A stretch of DNA of 64,000 nt from Flavobacterium aquaticum. Lineage in GTDB: Bacteria > Bacteroidota > Bacteroidia > Flavobacteriales > Flavobacteriaceae. The notes under the pieces are model-generated. The model made no database searches and was not told the DNA's origin. It worked only from the letters and a program-made list of their open reading frames with translations. This document shows positions 34,054-43,317 of this stretch, one piece after another. The stretch spans positions 62,001-126,000 of the forward strand of contig NZ_QLMI01000006.1 in the NCBI RefSeq assembly GCF_003259835.1, written 5' to 3'. How positions within the stretch are numbered: the stretch's first letter is position 1; each line of letters opens with the position of its first letter. A program made the position numbers and the translations under genes.

Positions 34054-34821
34054 ATGTCAAAACCACTTATATTAGTAACCAACGACGATAGTATTGTTGC
34101 GCCAGGAATTCGCGCTTTAATTGAAGTTATGAAAGAACTTGGCGATGTGGTAGTTGTAGCTCCTGATAGCCCGCAAAGCGCCATGGGTCACGCCATCACA
34201 ATCAACAACACATTAAAACTAGAAAAAGTACATTTAGACAAAGACCTTGAACAAGAATACAGTTGCAGCGGAACACCCGTAGATTGTGTAAAAATTGCTG
34301 TAAACGAAATTCTAAAAAGAAAACCCGATTTATGTGTTTCAGGAATTAATCATGGTTCAAATTCATCGATTAATGTAATTTATTCAGGAACGATGAGTGC
34401 CGCAGTTGAAGCTGGAATCGAAGGAATTCCCGCTATCGGATTTTCGTTGTTAGATTATAGTTGGGATGCCGATTTTAATCAAATCAAAGCTCACGTTAAG
34501 CAAATTGCTTCCGAAGTTTTAAAAAACGGTTTGCCCGAAGGTGTGATTTTGAATGTGAATTTCCCAAAATTAAGCAAAGAAGATATCAAAGGAGTGAAAA
34601 TTTGTCGCCAAGCGAAAGCCATGTGGCAAGAAGAATTTGACAAAAGAACCAATCCACAAGGAAAAGAATATTATTGGTTAACTGGAAAATTTGTCAATTT
34701 AGATAAAGGAACTGACACCGATGAATGGGCCTTAGAAAACGGCTACATTTCGATTGTGCCCGTGCAATTTGATTTAACTGCACATCACGCAATGCATCAA
34801 TTAAATTCTTGGGAATTATAA
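34054..34821 (+). CDS. surE: 5'/3'-nucleotidase SurE
   Basis: 255 residues. It is a metal-dependent phosphatase that removes phosphate from nucleoside monophosphates. The metal site is seen in LVTNDDSIVAPGI (paired Asp), VVVAPDSPQSAMGHAIT and VSGINHGSNSSINVIYSGTM. The C-terminal YISIVPVQFDLTAHH is also typical. lpxB follows after 17 bases; surE-lpxB is a common pair in Bacteroidota, though the enzymes have no obvious shared pathway. A leaky -7-like TAATTTAG lies near 34030. Confidence 0.95.
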   Translation: MSKPLILVTNDDSIVAPGIRALIEVMKELGDVVVVAPDSPQSAMGHAITINNTLKLEKVHLDKDLEQEYSCSGTPVDCVKIAVNEILKRKPDLCVSGINHGSNSSINVIYSGTMSAAVEAGIEGIPAIGFSLLDYSWDADFNQIKAHVKQIASEVLKNGLPEGVILNVNFPKLSKEDIKGVKICRQAKAMWQEEFDKRTNPQGKEYYWLTGKFVNLDKGTDTDEWALENGYISIVPVQFDLTAHHAMHQLNSWEL

Positions 34822-34838
34822 ATTTAGACGATTAGAAA

Positions 34839-35954
34839 ATGAAATATTATATCATAGCAGGAGAAGCTTCGGGCGATTTACATGGTTCTAACTTAATGAA
34901 GGCTTTGTATGAAAAAGATCCATCAGCCGAAATTCGTTTTTGGGGTGGCGATTTGATGCAAAATGTAGGCGGAACTTTAGTAAAACATTATCGCGAATTG
35001 GCTTTTATGGGATTTATTGAAGTCATAATGAACTTAAAAACGATTTTGAATAACATCAAAATCTGTAAAAAAGACATTGAAACGTTCAAACCTGATGCAA
35101 TTATTTTTATTGATTATCCTGGATTTAACATGCGAATTGCGACTTGGGCAAAAGAGCGAAATATTCCAACGCATTATTACATTTCGCCACAAATTTGGGC
35201 TTGGAAAGAAAATCGTATCAAAGCTATTAAGCGCGATGTAGATTTTATGTATGTAATTCTTCCGTTTGAGAAAGATTTCTACGAGAAAAAACACCATTTC
35301 CCAGTTCATTTCGTCGGACATCCATTAATTGATGCAATTGCTAGTAGAACAGAGGTTTCAGACGAAATTTTTAGAAAAGAAAACCAATTATCTGAAAAAC
35401 CAATAATTGCACTTTTACCCGGAAGTAGAAAGCAAGAAATTGCTAAAATGCTTTCGATTATGCTCTCGGTAACCAACGATTTTCCTGATTATCAATTTGT
35501 GATTGCTGGTGCTCCAAGTCAGGAATATGAGTTTTACAAAACGTTTTTAACGAATGAAAATGTGAAATTTATTTCGAATAAAACTTATGATTTATTGAGC
35601 CATTCACACGCTGCTTTAGTAACTTCTGGAACGGCTACTTTAGAAACCGCTTTATTCAATGTTCCTGAGGTGGTTTGTTATAAAGGAAGCTACATTTCGT
35701 ACCAAATTGCCAAACGCATCATCACTTTAAAATACATTTCACTTGTAAATTTAATCATGGATAAAGAAGTGGTTAAAGAGTTAATTCAGGAAGAATTGAA
35801 TACAAAAAACCTAAAAATTGAATTAGAAAAAATTCTAAATCCAGAAAACAGAACCGTTTTACTAAAAAATTATGCCGATTTAAAACAAAATTTAGGTGGC
35901 GAAGGCGCGAGTAAAAAAACGGCAGCATTAATTGTAAATTCTTTAAAAAAGTAA
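34839..35954 (+). CDS. lpxB: Lipid-A-disaccharide synthase
   Basis: 371 residues. It joins UDP-2,3-diacylglucosamine and lipid X to form the lipid A disaccharide at the inner membrane (GT19 family). Motifs: MKYYIIAGEASGDLHGSNLM, ELAFMGFIEVIMNLKTI, FIDYPGFNMRIATWAKE, HYYISPQIWAWKENRIKAIK, VGHPLIDAI, LLPGSRKQEIAKML and LVTSGTATLETALFNVPEVV. All core positions appear intact. Its presence shows a Gram-negative, lipid A-bearing outer membrane. It is cotranscribed with surE; comEC follows 70 bases later. Confidence 0.96.
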   Translation: MKYYIIAGEASGDLHGSNLMKALYEKDPSAEIRFWGGDLMQNVGGTLVKHYRELAFMGFIEVIMNLKTILNNIKICKKDIETFKPDAIIFIDYPGFNMRIATWAKERNIPTHYYISPQIWAWKENRIKAIKRDVDFMYVILPFEKDFYEKKHHFPVHFVGHPLIDAIASRTEVSDEIFRKENQLSEKPIIALLPGSRKQEIAKMLSIMLSVTNDFPDYQFVIAGAPSQEYEFYKTFLTNENVKFISNKTYDLLSHSHAALVTSGTATLETALFNVPEVVCYKGSYISYQIAKRIITLKYISLVNLIMDKEVVKELIQEELNTKNLKIELEKILNPENRTVLLKNYADLKQNLGGEGASKKTAALIVNSLKK

Positions 35955-36024
35955 GATATTTTTTAATATATTTGGCTTAATATTGTCTCAAACATAAAAC
36001 TTAAATACTGTAAAACAATTTTGT

Positions 36025-38037
36025 TTGAAAGTATTTAAATTCCCCCTACTTACGGTAACAATTAGCTTTGCGATAGGAATTATCGTTAGCTATCTTATGC
36101 AATTTACTTTTGAGAAAATAGTTTTTTCGATTGTAGGTTGCCTAACTTTATTTGTGTTTTTATTTTGGAGAAGTAAAAAAGTATTACTTCAAAATATTGC
36201 TTTTGGAATTACCACTTACCTACTCGCTTTTACTTTAGGAATGATGAATTTTTACATTCATTCCGATTTGAATTCAAAAAATCATTACTCTAAAAAATCA
36301 TTTGAAGAAACGAATTCGATACGAGCCATCGTTACCACAACTTTAAAACCGAATACGAAGTATAACAAATATTTCATTTCACTTTCACATTTTAATGATT
36401 CGATTACTTCTGGAAAACTATTGCTTTATGTTCCAAAATCAAATATTAAAACCTTACATTCTGGTGATGAAATTTGGTTAAACAGTGCAATCTATCCAGT
36501 TCCAAAAGCTTTCAATCCGTACCAATTTGATTATTCGAAATATTTGGAAAAGCAGAACGTATTTCATCAAATTTATACGCAAGAAAATCAAATTAAAATC
36601 ATTCAAAGACACAAAACACTTGATTTTAACATAGAAAATTTAAGAAACAATCTCAGTAAAAGTTTTGATATTCATCATTTCGAACCCAAAACAAAAGCCA
36701 TAATTGATGCTTTAATTTTAGGACAACGATTAGAATTAGACAAGGAAACCATTACCGATTATTCCAATGCAGGCGTGATTCACATTCTAGCGATTTCGGG
36801 ATTGCACATTTCTATTATTTACTTTTTTATTGTGTTCCTATTGAAACCACTAAAAAGAATTCGTTTTGGAGCGGAAATTCAATTATTAATCGTCTTAGCG
36901 ATTTTATGGTTATTTGCCTTGCTTACAGGTTTACCAGCATCGGTAACTAGAGCGGTGACTTTGTTTAGTTTTATTAGTATCGGAAATTATTTCAATCAAC
37001 CGAAAGCAATTTATAATGCTTTAGCTATTTCCGCTTTTTTAATTTTATTGATGAAACCGAATGCGATTTTTGATATTGGATTTCAATTGAGTTATGTAGC
37101 CGTTTTATCGATAGTTTTGTTTCAACCTTTTTACAAAAAATTCTATTTTTCCGAAAATAAAATTGCGGTTTACTTTACCGATACCGTTTTGGTTTCTTTA
37201 GCAGCGCAAATTGGTGTTTTACCTTTGAGTTTGTATTATTTTAATCAATTGCCTTTATTATTTTTGCTTGCAAACTTGGTTATTATTCCGCTTTCGAGTT
37301 TGGTTTTGATTGCTGGAATCGTGATTTTACCTCTCAATTACATTCTGCCTTCGTTTGCGATTTTTTTAGGTAAAATTTTAGAATTCAGTATTCAATTTAT
37401 GAACAATTACATTCATTGGATTGCCCAATTTAAAAGCGGAATTATCACGAATATTTCGTTTTCAGGTTGGTTGACTTTTTCGATGTATTTGGTCATAATT
37501 GGTTTTATTTATTGGTTTTATCACTCTAAAGCTAAAAATGTAAAATATATTTTAGGAACACTTTTACTCTTTCAATTGAGTTACATCAGCATAAAATGGA
37601 ATGAAAACAACAGTAGTGAATTAGTAATTTTCAATGAAAAAACAACGCTAATTGGCATCAAAAATCAAAACAAGGTAATAGCTTTTAGTGATATTCCAGA
37701 GAATCATTACACTACTTTAAATCATTACATTAGAGGAACATTTTCAGATTCGTTACGAATTTTTCCAATCCGAAACGCAATTTCATTTCAAAATAAAAGA
37801 ATTTTAATAATTGATAGTTTGGGTATTTATAAAACTTCGATTCGACCTGAAATTATTGTTTTAACTCAGAATCCAAAAATCAATCTAACTCGATTGATTC
37901 AAGAAATGAAACCAAAAGAAATTATTGCAGATAAAAGTAACTACAAAAACAATATTAAATTTTGGGAAGCCACTTGTAAAAAAGAAAAAATCCCTTTTCA
38001 TGCTATTGCCGAAAAGGGATTCTATAGATTGAAGTAA
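36025..38037 (+). CDS. comEC: ComEC/Rec2-type DNA channel protein lacking a metallo-beta-lactamase motif
   Basis: 670 residues from a TTG start. The N-terminal DUF4131 region has membrane helices and an OB-like periplasmic part. The competence domain (about residues 225-500) shows VIHILAISGLHISIIYFFIV, LTGLPASVTRAVTLFSFI and DIGFQLSYVAVLSIVLFQPF. These proteins carry single-stranded DNA across the inner membrane during natural transformation. The C-terminal 150 residues (ELVIFNEKTTLIGIKNQNKV onward) have no HxHxDH metal motif, unlike full-length ComEC, so nuclease activity is not expected. The last codons also form the terminator hairpin for the convergent thioredoxin gene. Confidence 0.9.
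   Translation: MKVFKFPLLTVTISFAIGIIVSYLMQFTFEKIVFSIVGCLTLFVFLFWRSKKVLLQNIAFGITTYLLAFTLGMMNFYIHSDLNSKNHYSKKSFEETNSIRAIVTTTLKPNTKYNKYFISLSHFNDSITSGKLLLYVPKSNIKTLHSGDEIWLNSAIYPVPKAFNPYQFDYSKYLEKQNVFHQIYTQENQIKIIQRHKTLDFNIENLRNNLSKSFDIHHFEPKTKAIIDALILGQRLELDKETITDYSNAGVIHILAISGLHISIIYFFIVFLLKPLKRIRFGAEIQLLIVLAILWLFALLTGLPASVTRAVTLFSFISIGNYFNQPKAIYNALAISAFLILLMKPNAIFDIGFQLSYVAVLSIVLFQPFYKKFYFSENKIAVYFTDTVLVSLAAQIGVLPLSLYYFNQLPLLFLLANLVIIPLSSLVLIAGIVILPLNYILPSFAIFLGKILEFSIQFMNNYIHWIAQFKSGIITNISFSGWLTFSMYLVIIGFIYWFYHSKAKNVKYILGTLLLFQLSYISIKWNENNSSELVIFNEKTTLIGIKNQNKVIAFSDIPENHYTTLNHYIRGTFSDSLRIFPIRNAISFQNKRILIIDSLGIYKTSIRPEIIVLTQNPKINLTRLIQEMKPKEIIADKSNYKNNIKFWEATCKKEKIPFHAIAEKGFYRLK
37981..38021 (-). 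terminator. Minus-strand terminator embedded in the comEC coding end
   Basis: AATCCCTTTTC (37989-37999) and GAAAAGGGATT (38011-38021) form a perfect 11-bp stem. In the minus direction the stem is followed by TTTTCTTT. It would end the thioredoxin transcript 19 bases after its stop codon while coding for the ComEC C-terminus on the plus strand. Confidence 0.7.
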
Positions 38038-38039
38038 AA

Positions 38040-38507
38040 TTACTTTTTCTTAATAATTTGGTTAGCACCATCAAGCCAAACTTGAGGACCACCTGCAACA
38101 TATCCTGAACTTCCTAAAGCCGTCAAATTTATTTTAGCTTCAGCGGTTTTAACAGCACTTACAAACCAAACAGTAGGATAACCGTTAACTTGCAACTGTT
38201 TTTGTAGTTGAGCATTTTGCATTTTTACAACATCAGTTTGATTGTTTTTTCTTGGAAAATCTAATTCAACCAAAACTACGTTTTCTTTTGCCCATTTAAT
38301 AAATTCTGGTGTTTTGAAAACTTCTTTTTGCAAACGAATACACCATCCACACCAATCAGAACCTGTAAAAAACAAGAACATAGGTTTGTTCTCTTTGATT
38401 GAAATGTCGGTAGCTTTTGACATATCGGTATGCCATGTTAACTCTTCTTGCGCTTGGATTGACATACTAGTCAAAGTTAAAAACGCTATTAGTAAAATCT
38501 TTTTCAT
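38040..38507 (-). CDS. Periplasmic thioredoxin-family protein
   Basis: 155 residues with signal peptide (MKKILLIAFLTLTSMSIQAQ). The thioredoxin fold is shown by FLFFTGSDWCGWCIRLQKEV, with the CGWC active site at residues 53-56, and by the cis-Pro loop in VNGYPTVWFV. It resembles the DUF255/thioredoxin_7 type used for protein disulfide handling outside the cytoplasm. It lies downstream of the POT cluster but has its own minus-strand -7 element (TACATTTG, 38532-38525), so it is probably independent of it. Its partner is unknown. Confidence 0.87.
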   Translation of the reverse strand: MKKILLIAFLTLTSMSIQAQEELTWHTDMSKATDISIKENKPMFLFFTGSDWCGWCIRLQKEVFKTPEFIKWAKENVVLVELDFPRKNNQTDVVKMQNAQLQKQLQVNGYPTVWFVSAVKTAEAKINLTALGSSGYVAGGPQVWLDGANQIIKKK

Positions 38508-38524
38508 ATTGTAAATTTATAAAA

Positions 38525-38532
38525 CAAATGTA
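38525..38532 (-). promoter_or_regulatory. -7 element of the thioredoxin gene
   Basis: Minus-strand TACATTTG matches TAnnTTTG, 17 bases before the ATG at 38507, within the 50-base gap after the third POT gene. The -33 box is weak. Confidence 0.45.
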
Positions 38533-38557
38533 ACAAATTAAATGCCAAAAATAATTG

Positions 38558-40039
38558 TTACTTAACTTCTTGCATCAATTTCCTAACGATTGGCGAAATA
38601 GCAATTAAAACCGCTCCAGCAACTAAAGCATAAATTGCTAATTGTTGGTAACCATCGGTGTAGGCAATTAATTTTTCTGCTTTGGTAGCATTTTCATTTG
38701 CGCTTGACATACCAGCACCTAAAATTCCTGCTACATATTGACCGTAAGCGCTAGCTAAAAACCACATTCCCATCATAACACCTTGTAATTTTAAAGGAGA
38801 AAGTTTGGTCATAATCGATAATCCAATTGGTGATAAACAAAGCTCTCCAAAAGTGATGATAAAATAAGCTAAAGTGAATATTTCTAGCGAAGTCATTCCG
38901 TCAATATTTGCAAAAAATCTTGTAAAATAGAACGTGTAAAAAGCTAAGGCTAAGAATAAAAATCCTAATCCGAATTTCACCACTGTATTCGGTTCAGCTT
39001 TTCTTGAATTTAACCAAACCCAAACCAATCCTAAAAGGGGTGCAAAAATGATTACGAATAATGAATTTGCAGCGTTATTTACACCGTTAGGATCTAAATT
39101 AACACCTAGAAAATCATTGTCTAAATTATTAGCGGCAAATAAACTTAATGAACCGCCACTTTGCTCAAAAAACGCCCAAAACAAAATTGAAAACACAATA
39201 AAAACCATTGCCGCAATCAACTTTTTGTTTTCTTGAAGCGTGAAATTTCGCATTTCATAACCCAAATACAACAGAGTAACAGGACCGATGGTATACATAA
39301 AATAATCGGTATATTCAGGATTGGAAACCATTGTCATAATTAATGGAATAGCCACTAAAGTTCCTATATATGTAGCATATTCATATAATTTTCTTTTCGA
39401 ATCTTTTAAATGCAATAAGGGAGAAAGTCCAATTGTAGCTAAACTTTTTTGCGTAAATAAGAAAGTTATCAAACTAATTGTCATTACAATTCCGGCTAAG
39501 CCAAAAGCTAAATTCCAAGAATAATTTTTCCCGATGTAAATACAAGCGTAACCTCCTAAAAGTGCACCAATATTAATTCCAGAATAAAACAATGAAAAAC
39601 CAGCATCTCTTCTCGAATCATTCCCTTTATATAAAGTTCCTACCATGGTAGAAATGTTCGGTTTAAAAAATCCTGTTCCAATAACGGTAAAAGCAATTCC
39701 AAGAAAGAAAAATTGTTTCGGATCGATTGCTAAAATGGCACTTCCAACAATCATCATAATTCCACCCCAAAACAAGGATTTTCTATATCCTAGAATTTTA
39801 TCGGCAAACAAACCTCCTACAAAAGTGAAAGCATAAACAAAAGCTTGGGTTGCTCCATATTGTAAATTAGCTACATCTTCTTTCATGAACAATTGATGTA
39901 CCATGAAAAAAGTTAACATTCCGCGCATTCCGTAGAAACAAAAACGTTCCCACATTTCGCTAAAGAACAAATACCAAAGTTGTTTTGGATATTTTCCTTC
40001 GAAATTTTGAATTTCTTCTATAGTTTGAGTTGCTTTCAT
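38558..40039 (-). CDS. POT-family proton:peptide symporter (third of three)
   Basis: 493 residues with 12-14 membrane helices. The proton-coupling motif ExxERFxxYG is present as EMWERFCFYGMRGMLTFFMV, and the PTR2 signature as FFKPNISTMVGTLYKGNDSR, followed by GFSLFYSGINIGALLGGYAC. It imports di- and tripeptides. It is the last of three paralogues downstream of dipeptidyl peptidase IV and starts one base after the stop of the second. The paralogues differ enough to suggest distinct peptide preferences. Confidence 0.92.
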   Translation of the reverse strand: MKATQTIEEIQNFEGKYPKQLWYLFFSEMWERFCFYGMRGMLTFFMVHQLFMKEDVANLQYGATQAFVYAFTFVGGLFADKILGYRKSLFWGGIMMIVGSAILAIDPKQFFFLGIAFTVIGTGFFKPNISTMVGTLYKGNDSRRDAGFSLFYSGINIGALLGGYACIYIGKNYSWNLAFGLAGIVMTISLITFLFTQKSLATIGLSPLLHLKDSKRKLYEYATYIGTLVAIPLIMTMVSNPEYTDYFMYTIGPVTLLYLGYEMRNFTLQENKKLIAAMVFIVFSILFWAFFEQSGGSLSLFAANNLDNDFLGVNLDPNGVNNAANSLFVIIFAPLLGLVWVWLNSRKAEPNTVVKFGLGFLFLALAFYTFYFTRFFANIDGMTSLEIFTLAYFIITFGELCLSPIGLSIMTKLSPLKLQGVMMGMWFLASAYGQYVAGILGAGMSSANENATKAEKLIAYTDGYQQLAIYALVAGAVLIAISPIVRKLMQEVK

Positions 40040-40040
40040 C

Positions 40041-41699
40041 CTAGTGAATTCCTTTTTCTTGCATTACTTTGTTAAGTTGTTTCAATAAAATAAACATCAA
40101 TAAAGTAGCAAACATTAATAATCCGAAATTAACCCAAAAGAAGTCTTGTTTGTTGTCGTAGGTATCCCAAAGACTTGCTAACACACCACTTAATTTATTT
40201 CCGATGGAAGTGGATAAGAACCAACCACCCATCATTAAAGAAGTGATGTTCGTTGGACTTAATTTAGAAACTACAGATAATCCCATCGGACTCAAAAATA
40301 ATTCTCCGATTGTGATAACTCCATAATTGGCAACTAACCACCAAACACTTACTTTTTCTGTTCCGTTTGCTCCCATATTTACGGCAGCAATCATTACTAA
40401 AACAGATAAAGCTGAAATTAATAATCCGAATGCTATTTTTGTTGGCGTTGAAGGCTCTTTCTTTCTACTTCTTAAAAAGGTGAAGAATGCCACAACTAAT
40501 GGTGTTAAAATAATAACCCAACCTGGATTGATCGACTGACTTAAATTGGTTGCCCAAAGCGAAACTTTTGAACCTTCTTCTGGTAATTTATCTTTAGCTA
40601 CGTTTCTGAAATAAACTGGATAATCAACTGTTTTTTGAACTTCTCCATCTACTTTTTGAATGCGGAAACTCGCATCGTATAATTCAACAGTGTCTTTTTT
40701 GTATTCTACTTCTTTAGCTAATTTTAATCCATTAAAAACGGTTTGAGTGGTTCCTGTTATTTCTCTATCGGTATAACGGTCTGCCCAAGTTGTTAAAGCC
40801 GAACCATTCAATTTGAATACAGCCCAAAATAAAATTACAACTGCAAAAATGGTTAACAAAGCACCGATTGGTCTTTTGTCTTCCACTTTGGCTTTGAAAT
40901 ATAAACTTCCGTAGAAGAAAATTACTGGAATACATGCAAAAATAAAAGCATCCGTACTATCCGAACCAAAAATATAACCACTAGGATTTGCTTCTGAAGT
41001 TACTCCTTTTAATAACCAACCAATTACCCCAAAAACTGCAGATGGTACTAAAATAAACATTACAATTTTCCAGAAAGGCATATCGCCAGCCTGTACTCCT
41101 TTTTTCTCGGTTTTATCGCCATAATGTTTTGTTCCTAATAAGAAAACAATAACTCCTACAAACATTCCGACTCCAGCTGCCATGAAAGCATATTGCCAAC
41201 CTAATAAAATTTGTAAAGCAGCTCCAAAGAAGTTACAAATGAACGCTCCAACGTTAATTCCCATGTAGAAAATGTTGTAACCTTCGTCTTTTTTATCTTT
41301 ATATTGATCTTCGGTATAGAAATTACCTAAAAGAGTTGAGATATTTGGTTTGAAAAAACCGTTACCCACGATAACCAATGTCATGGCTATGTAAAGCATT
41401 GTAATATCATGAATTCCCATCATGAAATAACCAGCTCCCATCATGATTCCACCGATAACGATAGATTTTTTGTAGCCCCAATATCTATCCGCAACTAAAC
41501 CTCCAATGAAAGGAGTTAAAAATACCAAAGCGATAAAAGTTCCGTATAAATCGGATGCTTCTTTCTCGGTCATAGCGAATCCAGCTTCAACATCTTTAAG
41601 ATATAAGGTAAAAATACCAATCATTAAATAGTAACCGAAACGTTCCCACATTTCAGATAAAAACAAGTAAGGCAATGCTTTAGGATGACTTTTCCACAT
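40041..41699 (-). CDS. POT-family proton:peptide symporter with enlarged loop (second of three)
   Basis: 552 residues, longer than its two neighbours. The coupling motif is EMWERFGYYLMIGIFTLYLK, with Leu where the family usually has Gly. The PTR2 signature is FFKPNISTLLGNFYTEDQYK. Between the segments VILFWAVFKLNGSALTTWAD and GWVIILTPLVVAFFTFL lies an inserted hydrophilic region of about 80 residues (VELYDASFRIQKVDGEVQKT), absent in the other two, which should form an exported loop. A Rho-independent terminator separates it from the first POT gene, so it may have a separate or attenuated transcript. Confidence 0.9.
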   Translation of the reverse strand: MWKSHPKALPYLFLSEMWERFGYYLMIGIFTLYLKDVEAGFAMTEKEASDLYGTFIALVFLTPFIGGLVADRYWGYKKSIVIGGIMMGAGYFMMGIHDITMLYIAMTLVIVGNGFFKPNISTLLGNFYTEDQYKDKKDEGYNIFYMGINVGAFICNFFGAALQILLGWQYAFMAAGVGMFVGVIVFLLGTKHYGDKTEKKGVQAGDMPFWKIVMFILVPSAVFGVIGWLLKGVTSEANPSGYIFGSDSTDAFIFACIPVIFFYGSLYFKAKVEDKRPIGALLTIFAVVILFWAVFKLNGSALTTWADRYTDREITGTTQTVFNGLKLAKEVEYKKDTVELYDASFRIQKVDGEVQKTVDYPVYFRNVAKDKLPEEGSKVSLWATNLSQSINPGWVIILTPLVVAFFTFLRSRKKEPSTPTKIAFGLLISALSVLVMIAAVNMGANGTEKVSVWWLVANYGVITIGELFLSPMGLSVVSKLSPTNITSLMMGGWFLSTSIGNKLSGVLASLWDTYDNKQDFFWVNFGLLMFATLLMFILLKQLNKVMQEKGIH

Positions 41700-41719
41700 A
41701 ATTTATTGTATTAAAAAAA

Positions 41720-41748
41720 CAAACCTACAAGGGTTTCTTGTAGGTTTG
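41720..41748 (-). terminator. Minus-strand terminator between first and second POT genes
   Basis: CAAACCTACAAG (41720-41731), loop GGTTT and CTTGTAGGTTTG (41737-41748) form a perfect 12-bp stem. In the minus direction it is followed by seven T residues. It would end or attenuate the dipeptidyl peptidase-POT transcript. Confidence 0.85.
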
Positions 41749-41779
41749 AAAGATATAAAAAATATTTTATTTTATTTTA

Positions 41780-43291
41780 CTACTTATTCGTTTTAGCTTC
41801 AACATGGTCATTATGCATTCTTTTTTCTAACCAAGAACTTAATACGAAAAGAATGGCAGCAGCTGCACCTGACATGATGATGAACAAAATGAAGAACTCA
41901 TATAAATTCGTAATTTGGAAACCTAAGAATGAAGTTGCTCCTCCAGTCCCATCTTCACCACCCGGAATTAAAGCACTTAATGTTCCTGCAAATTTATTCG
42001 CCGCAGCATTTGCTAAGAACCAAGTTCCCATCATTAAAGACGACAAACGTAAAGGTGCTAATTTAGAAACCATTGATAATCCGATAGGTGACAAACATAA
42101 TTCCCCAATAGTATGAATTACATAAAGACCAATTAACCACCACATTGACACTTTCTCACCTAATCCTAAACCTTTAACAGCAATAGCAATAACTACATAT
42201 CCTAAAGCTACTAAACCAAGTCCAATTGCCATTTTCTTAGGAGAAGACGGTTCTAATTTTCTAGCATATAAGAATCCCCAAACAATTGTCATAATTGGAG
42301 CTAATGAAATAACCGCTAATGGATTTACCGATTGAAAATAAGACGCTGGCATTTCCCATCCAAAAATTGTTCTTTCTGTTTGTCTGTCTGCAAATAAAGT
42401 TAATGAAGCTCCAGCTTGTTCAAAAGCACCCCAGAAGAAAATAACGAAAAACGCTAAAAGGAAAATTACTGTAATTCTTTGTGTTTCAATTTTAGTTAAA
42501 CTTTTATCACTAAAAATTAAAATTGGCATAGCTACCATTGCTCCATAAATGAAATAACTGATAATATCTACATCACTTTTAAACATTTGTTTAAAGTTCA
42601 ACATAAAGAAAATAATTCCTATTGAACCAATGATCATAGCGATACTTTTAACATCTAACTTTTTAACTGGTAATCCAATTGCATTCCCTTCTTCAGAAAT
42701 TAGATACTTTTTTTGACCTAAAATGAACGCTACTAAACCTATTAGCATTCCAATACCAGCCGCTAAAAATCCCCATTTAAAATCCATTGAACCACAAACT
42801 AAAGGAGAAAAGAAAGCTCCTAAATTGATTCCCATATAGAAAATGGTGAAAGCACTATCAATTCTTCTGTCATTTGCTGGATATAATTGTCCTACCATTG
42901 TTGAGATATTTGGTTTAAAAAAACCATTACCAATGATAATTGCTGTTAACCCCATCCACATAAGAGAAACACCACCATTTGCTCCAACCGAAGCACTGAA
43001 GAACATGAAGAACTGACCAATTGCCATTAAAAGTCCTCCAATAACAATACTTCTTCTATTCCCTAAAAATTTGTCACACAAATAACCTCCTAAAAGAGGT
43101 GTTAAGTACACCAATCCTGTATAACTTCCGTAAATTTCAGAAGCATCGGCATCTTTCATTAATAATACTTTAGTCATGAATAGAATGAAAATGGCTCTCA
43201 TTCCATAATAACTGAATCGCTCCCACATTTCTGTGAAGAATAAAAAGTACAACCCTTTAGGATGTCCTGTTTTTACAGCATTGTTTTCCAT
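41780..43291 (-). CDS. POT-family proton:peptide symporter (first of three)
   Basis: 503 residues. It has the full POT motif EMWERFSYYGMRAIFILFMT, the ADxxxG-equivalent LGGYLCDKFLGNRRSIVIGG and the PTR2 signature FFKPNISTMVGQLYPANDRR, and about 14 helices. It sits 26 bases after the dipeptidyl peptidase gene, so the peptidase that releases dipeptides and this transporter are cotranscribed. A strong terminator 31 bases downstream separates it from the other two paralogues. Confidence 0.93.
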   Translation of the reverse strand: MENNAVKTGHPKGLYFLFFTEMWERFSYYGMRAIFILFMTKVLLMKDADASEIYGSYTGLVYLTPLLGGYLCDKFLGNRRSIVIGGLLMAIGQFFMFFSASVGANGGVSLMWMGLTAIIIGNGFFKPNISTMVGQLYPANDRRIDSAFTIFYMGINLGAFFSPLVCGSMDFKWGFLAAGIGMLIGLVAFILGQKKYLISEEGNAIGLPVKKLDVKSIAMIIGSIGIIFFMLNFKQMFKSDVDIISYFIYGAMVAMPILIFSDKSLTKIETQRITVIFLLAFFVIFFWGAFEQAGASLTLFADRQTERTIFGWEMPASYFQSVNPLAVISLAPIMTIVWGFLYARKLEPSSPKKMAIGLGLVALGYVVIAIAVKGLGLGEKVSMWWLIGLYVIHTIGELCLSPIGLSMVSKLAPLRLSSLMMGTWFLANAAANKFAGTLSALIPGGEDGTGGATSFLGFQITNLYEFFILFIIMSGAAAAILFVLSSWLEKRMHNDHVEAKTNK

Positions 43292-43317
43292 ATAATTTGT
43301 TTTAGTTTATTGGTTTA

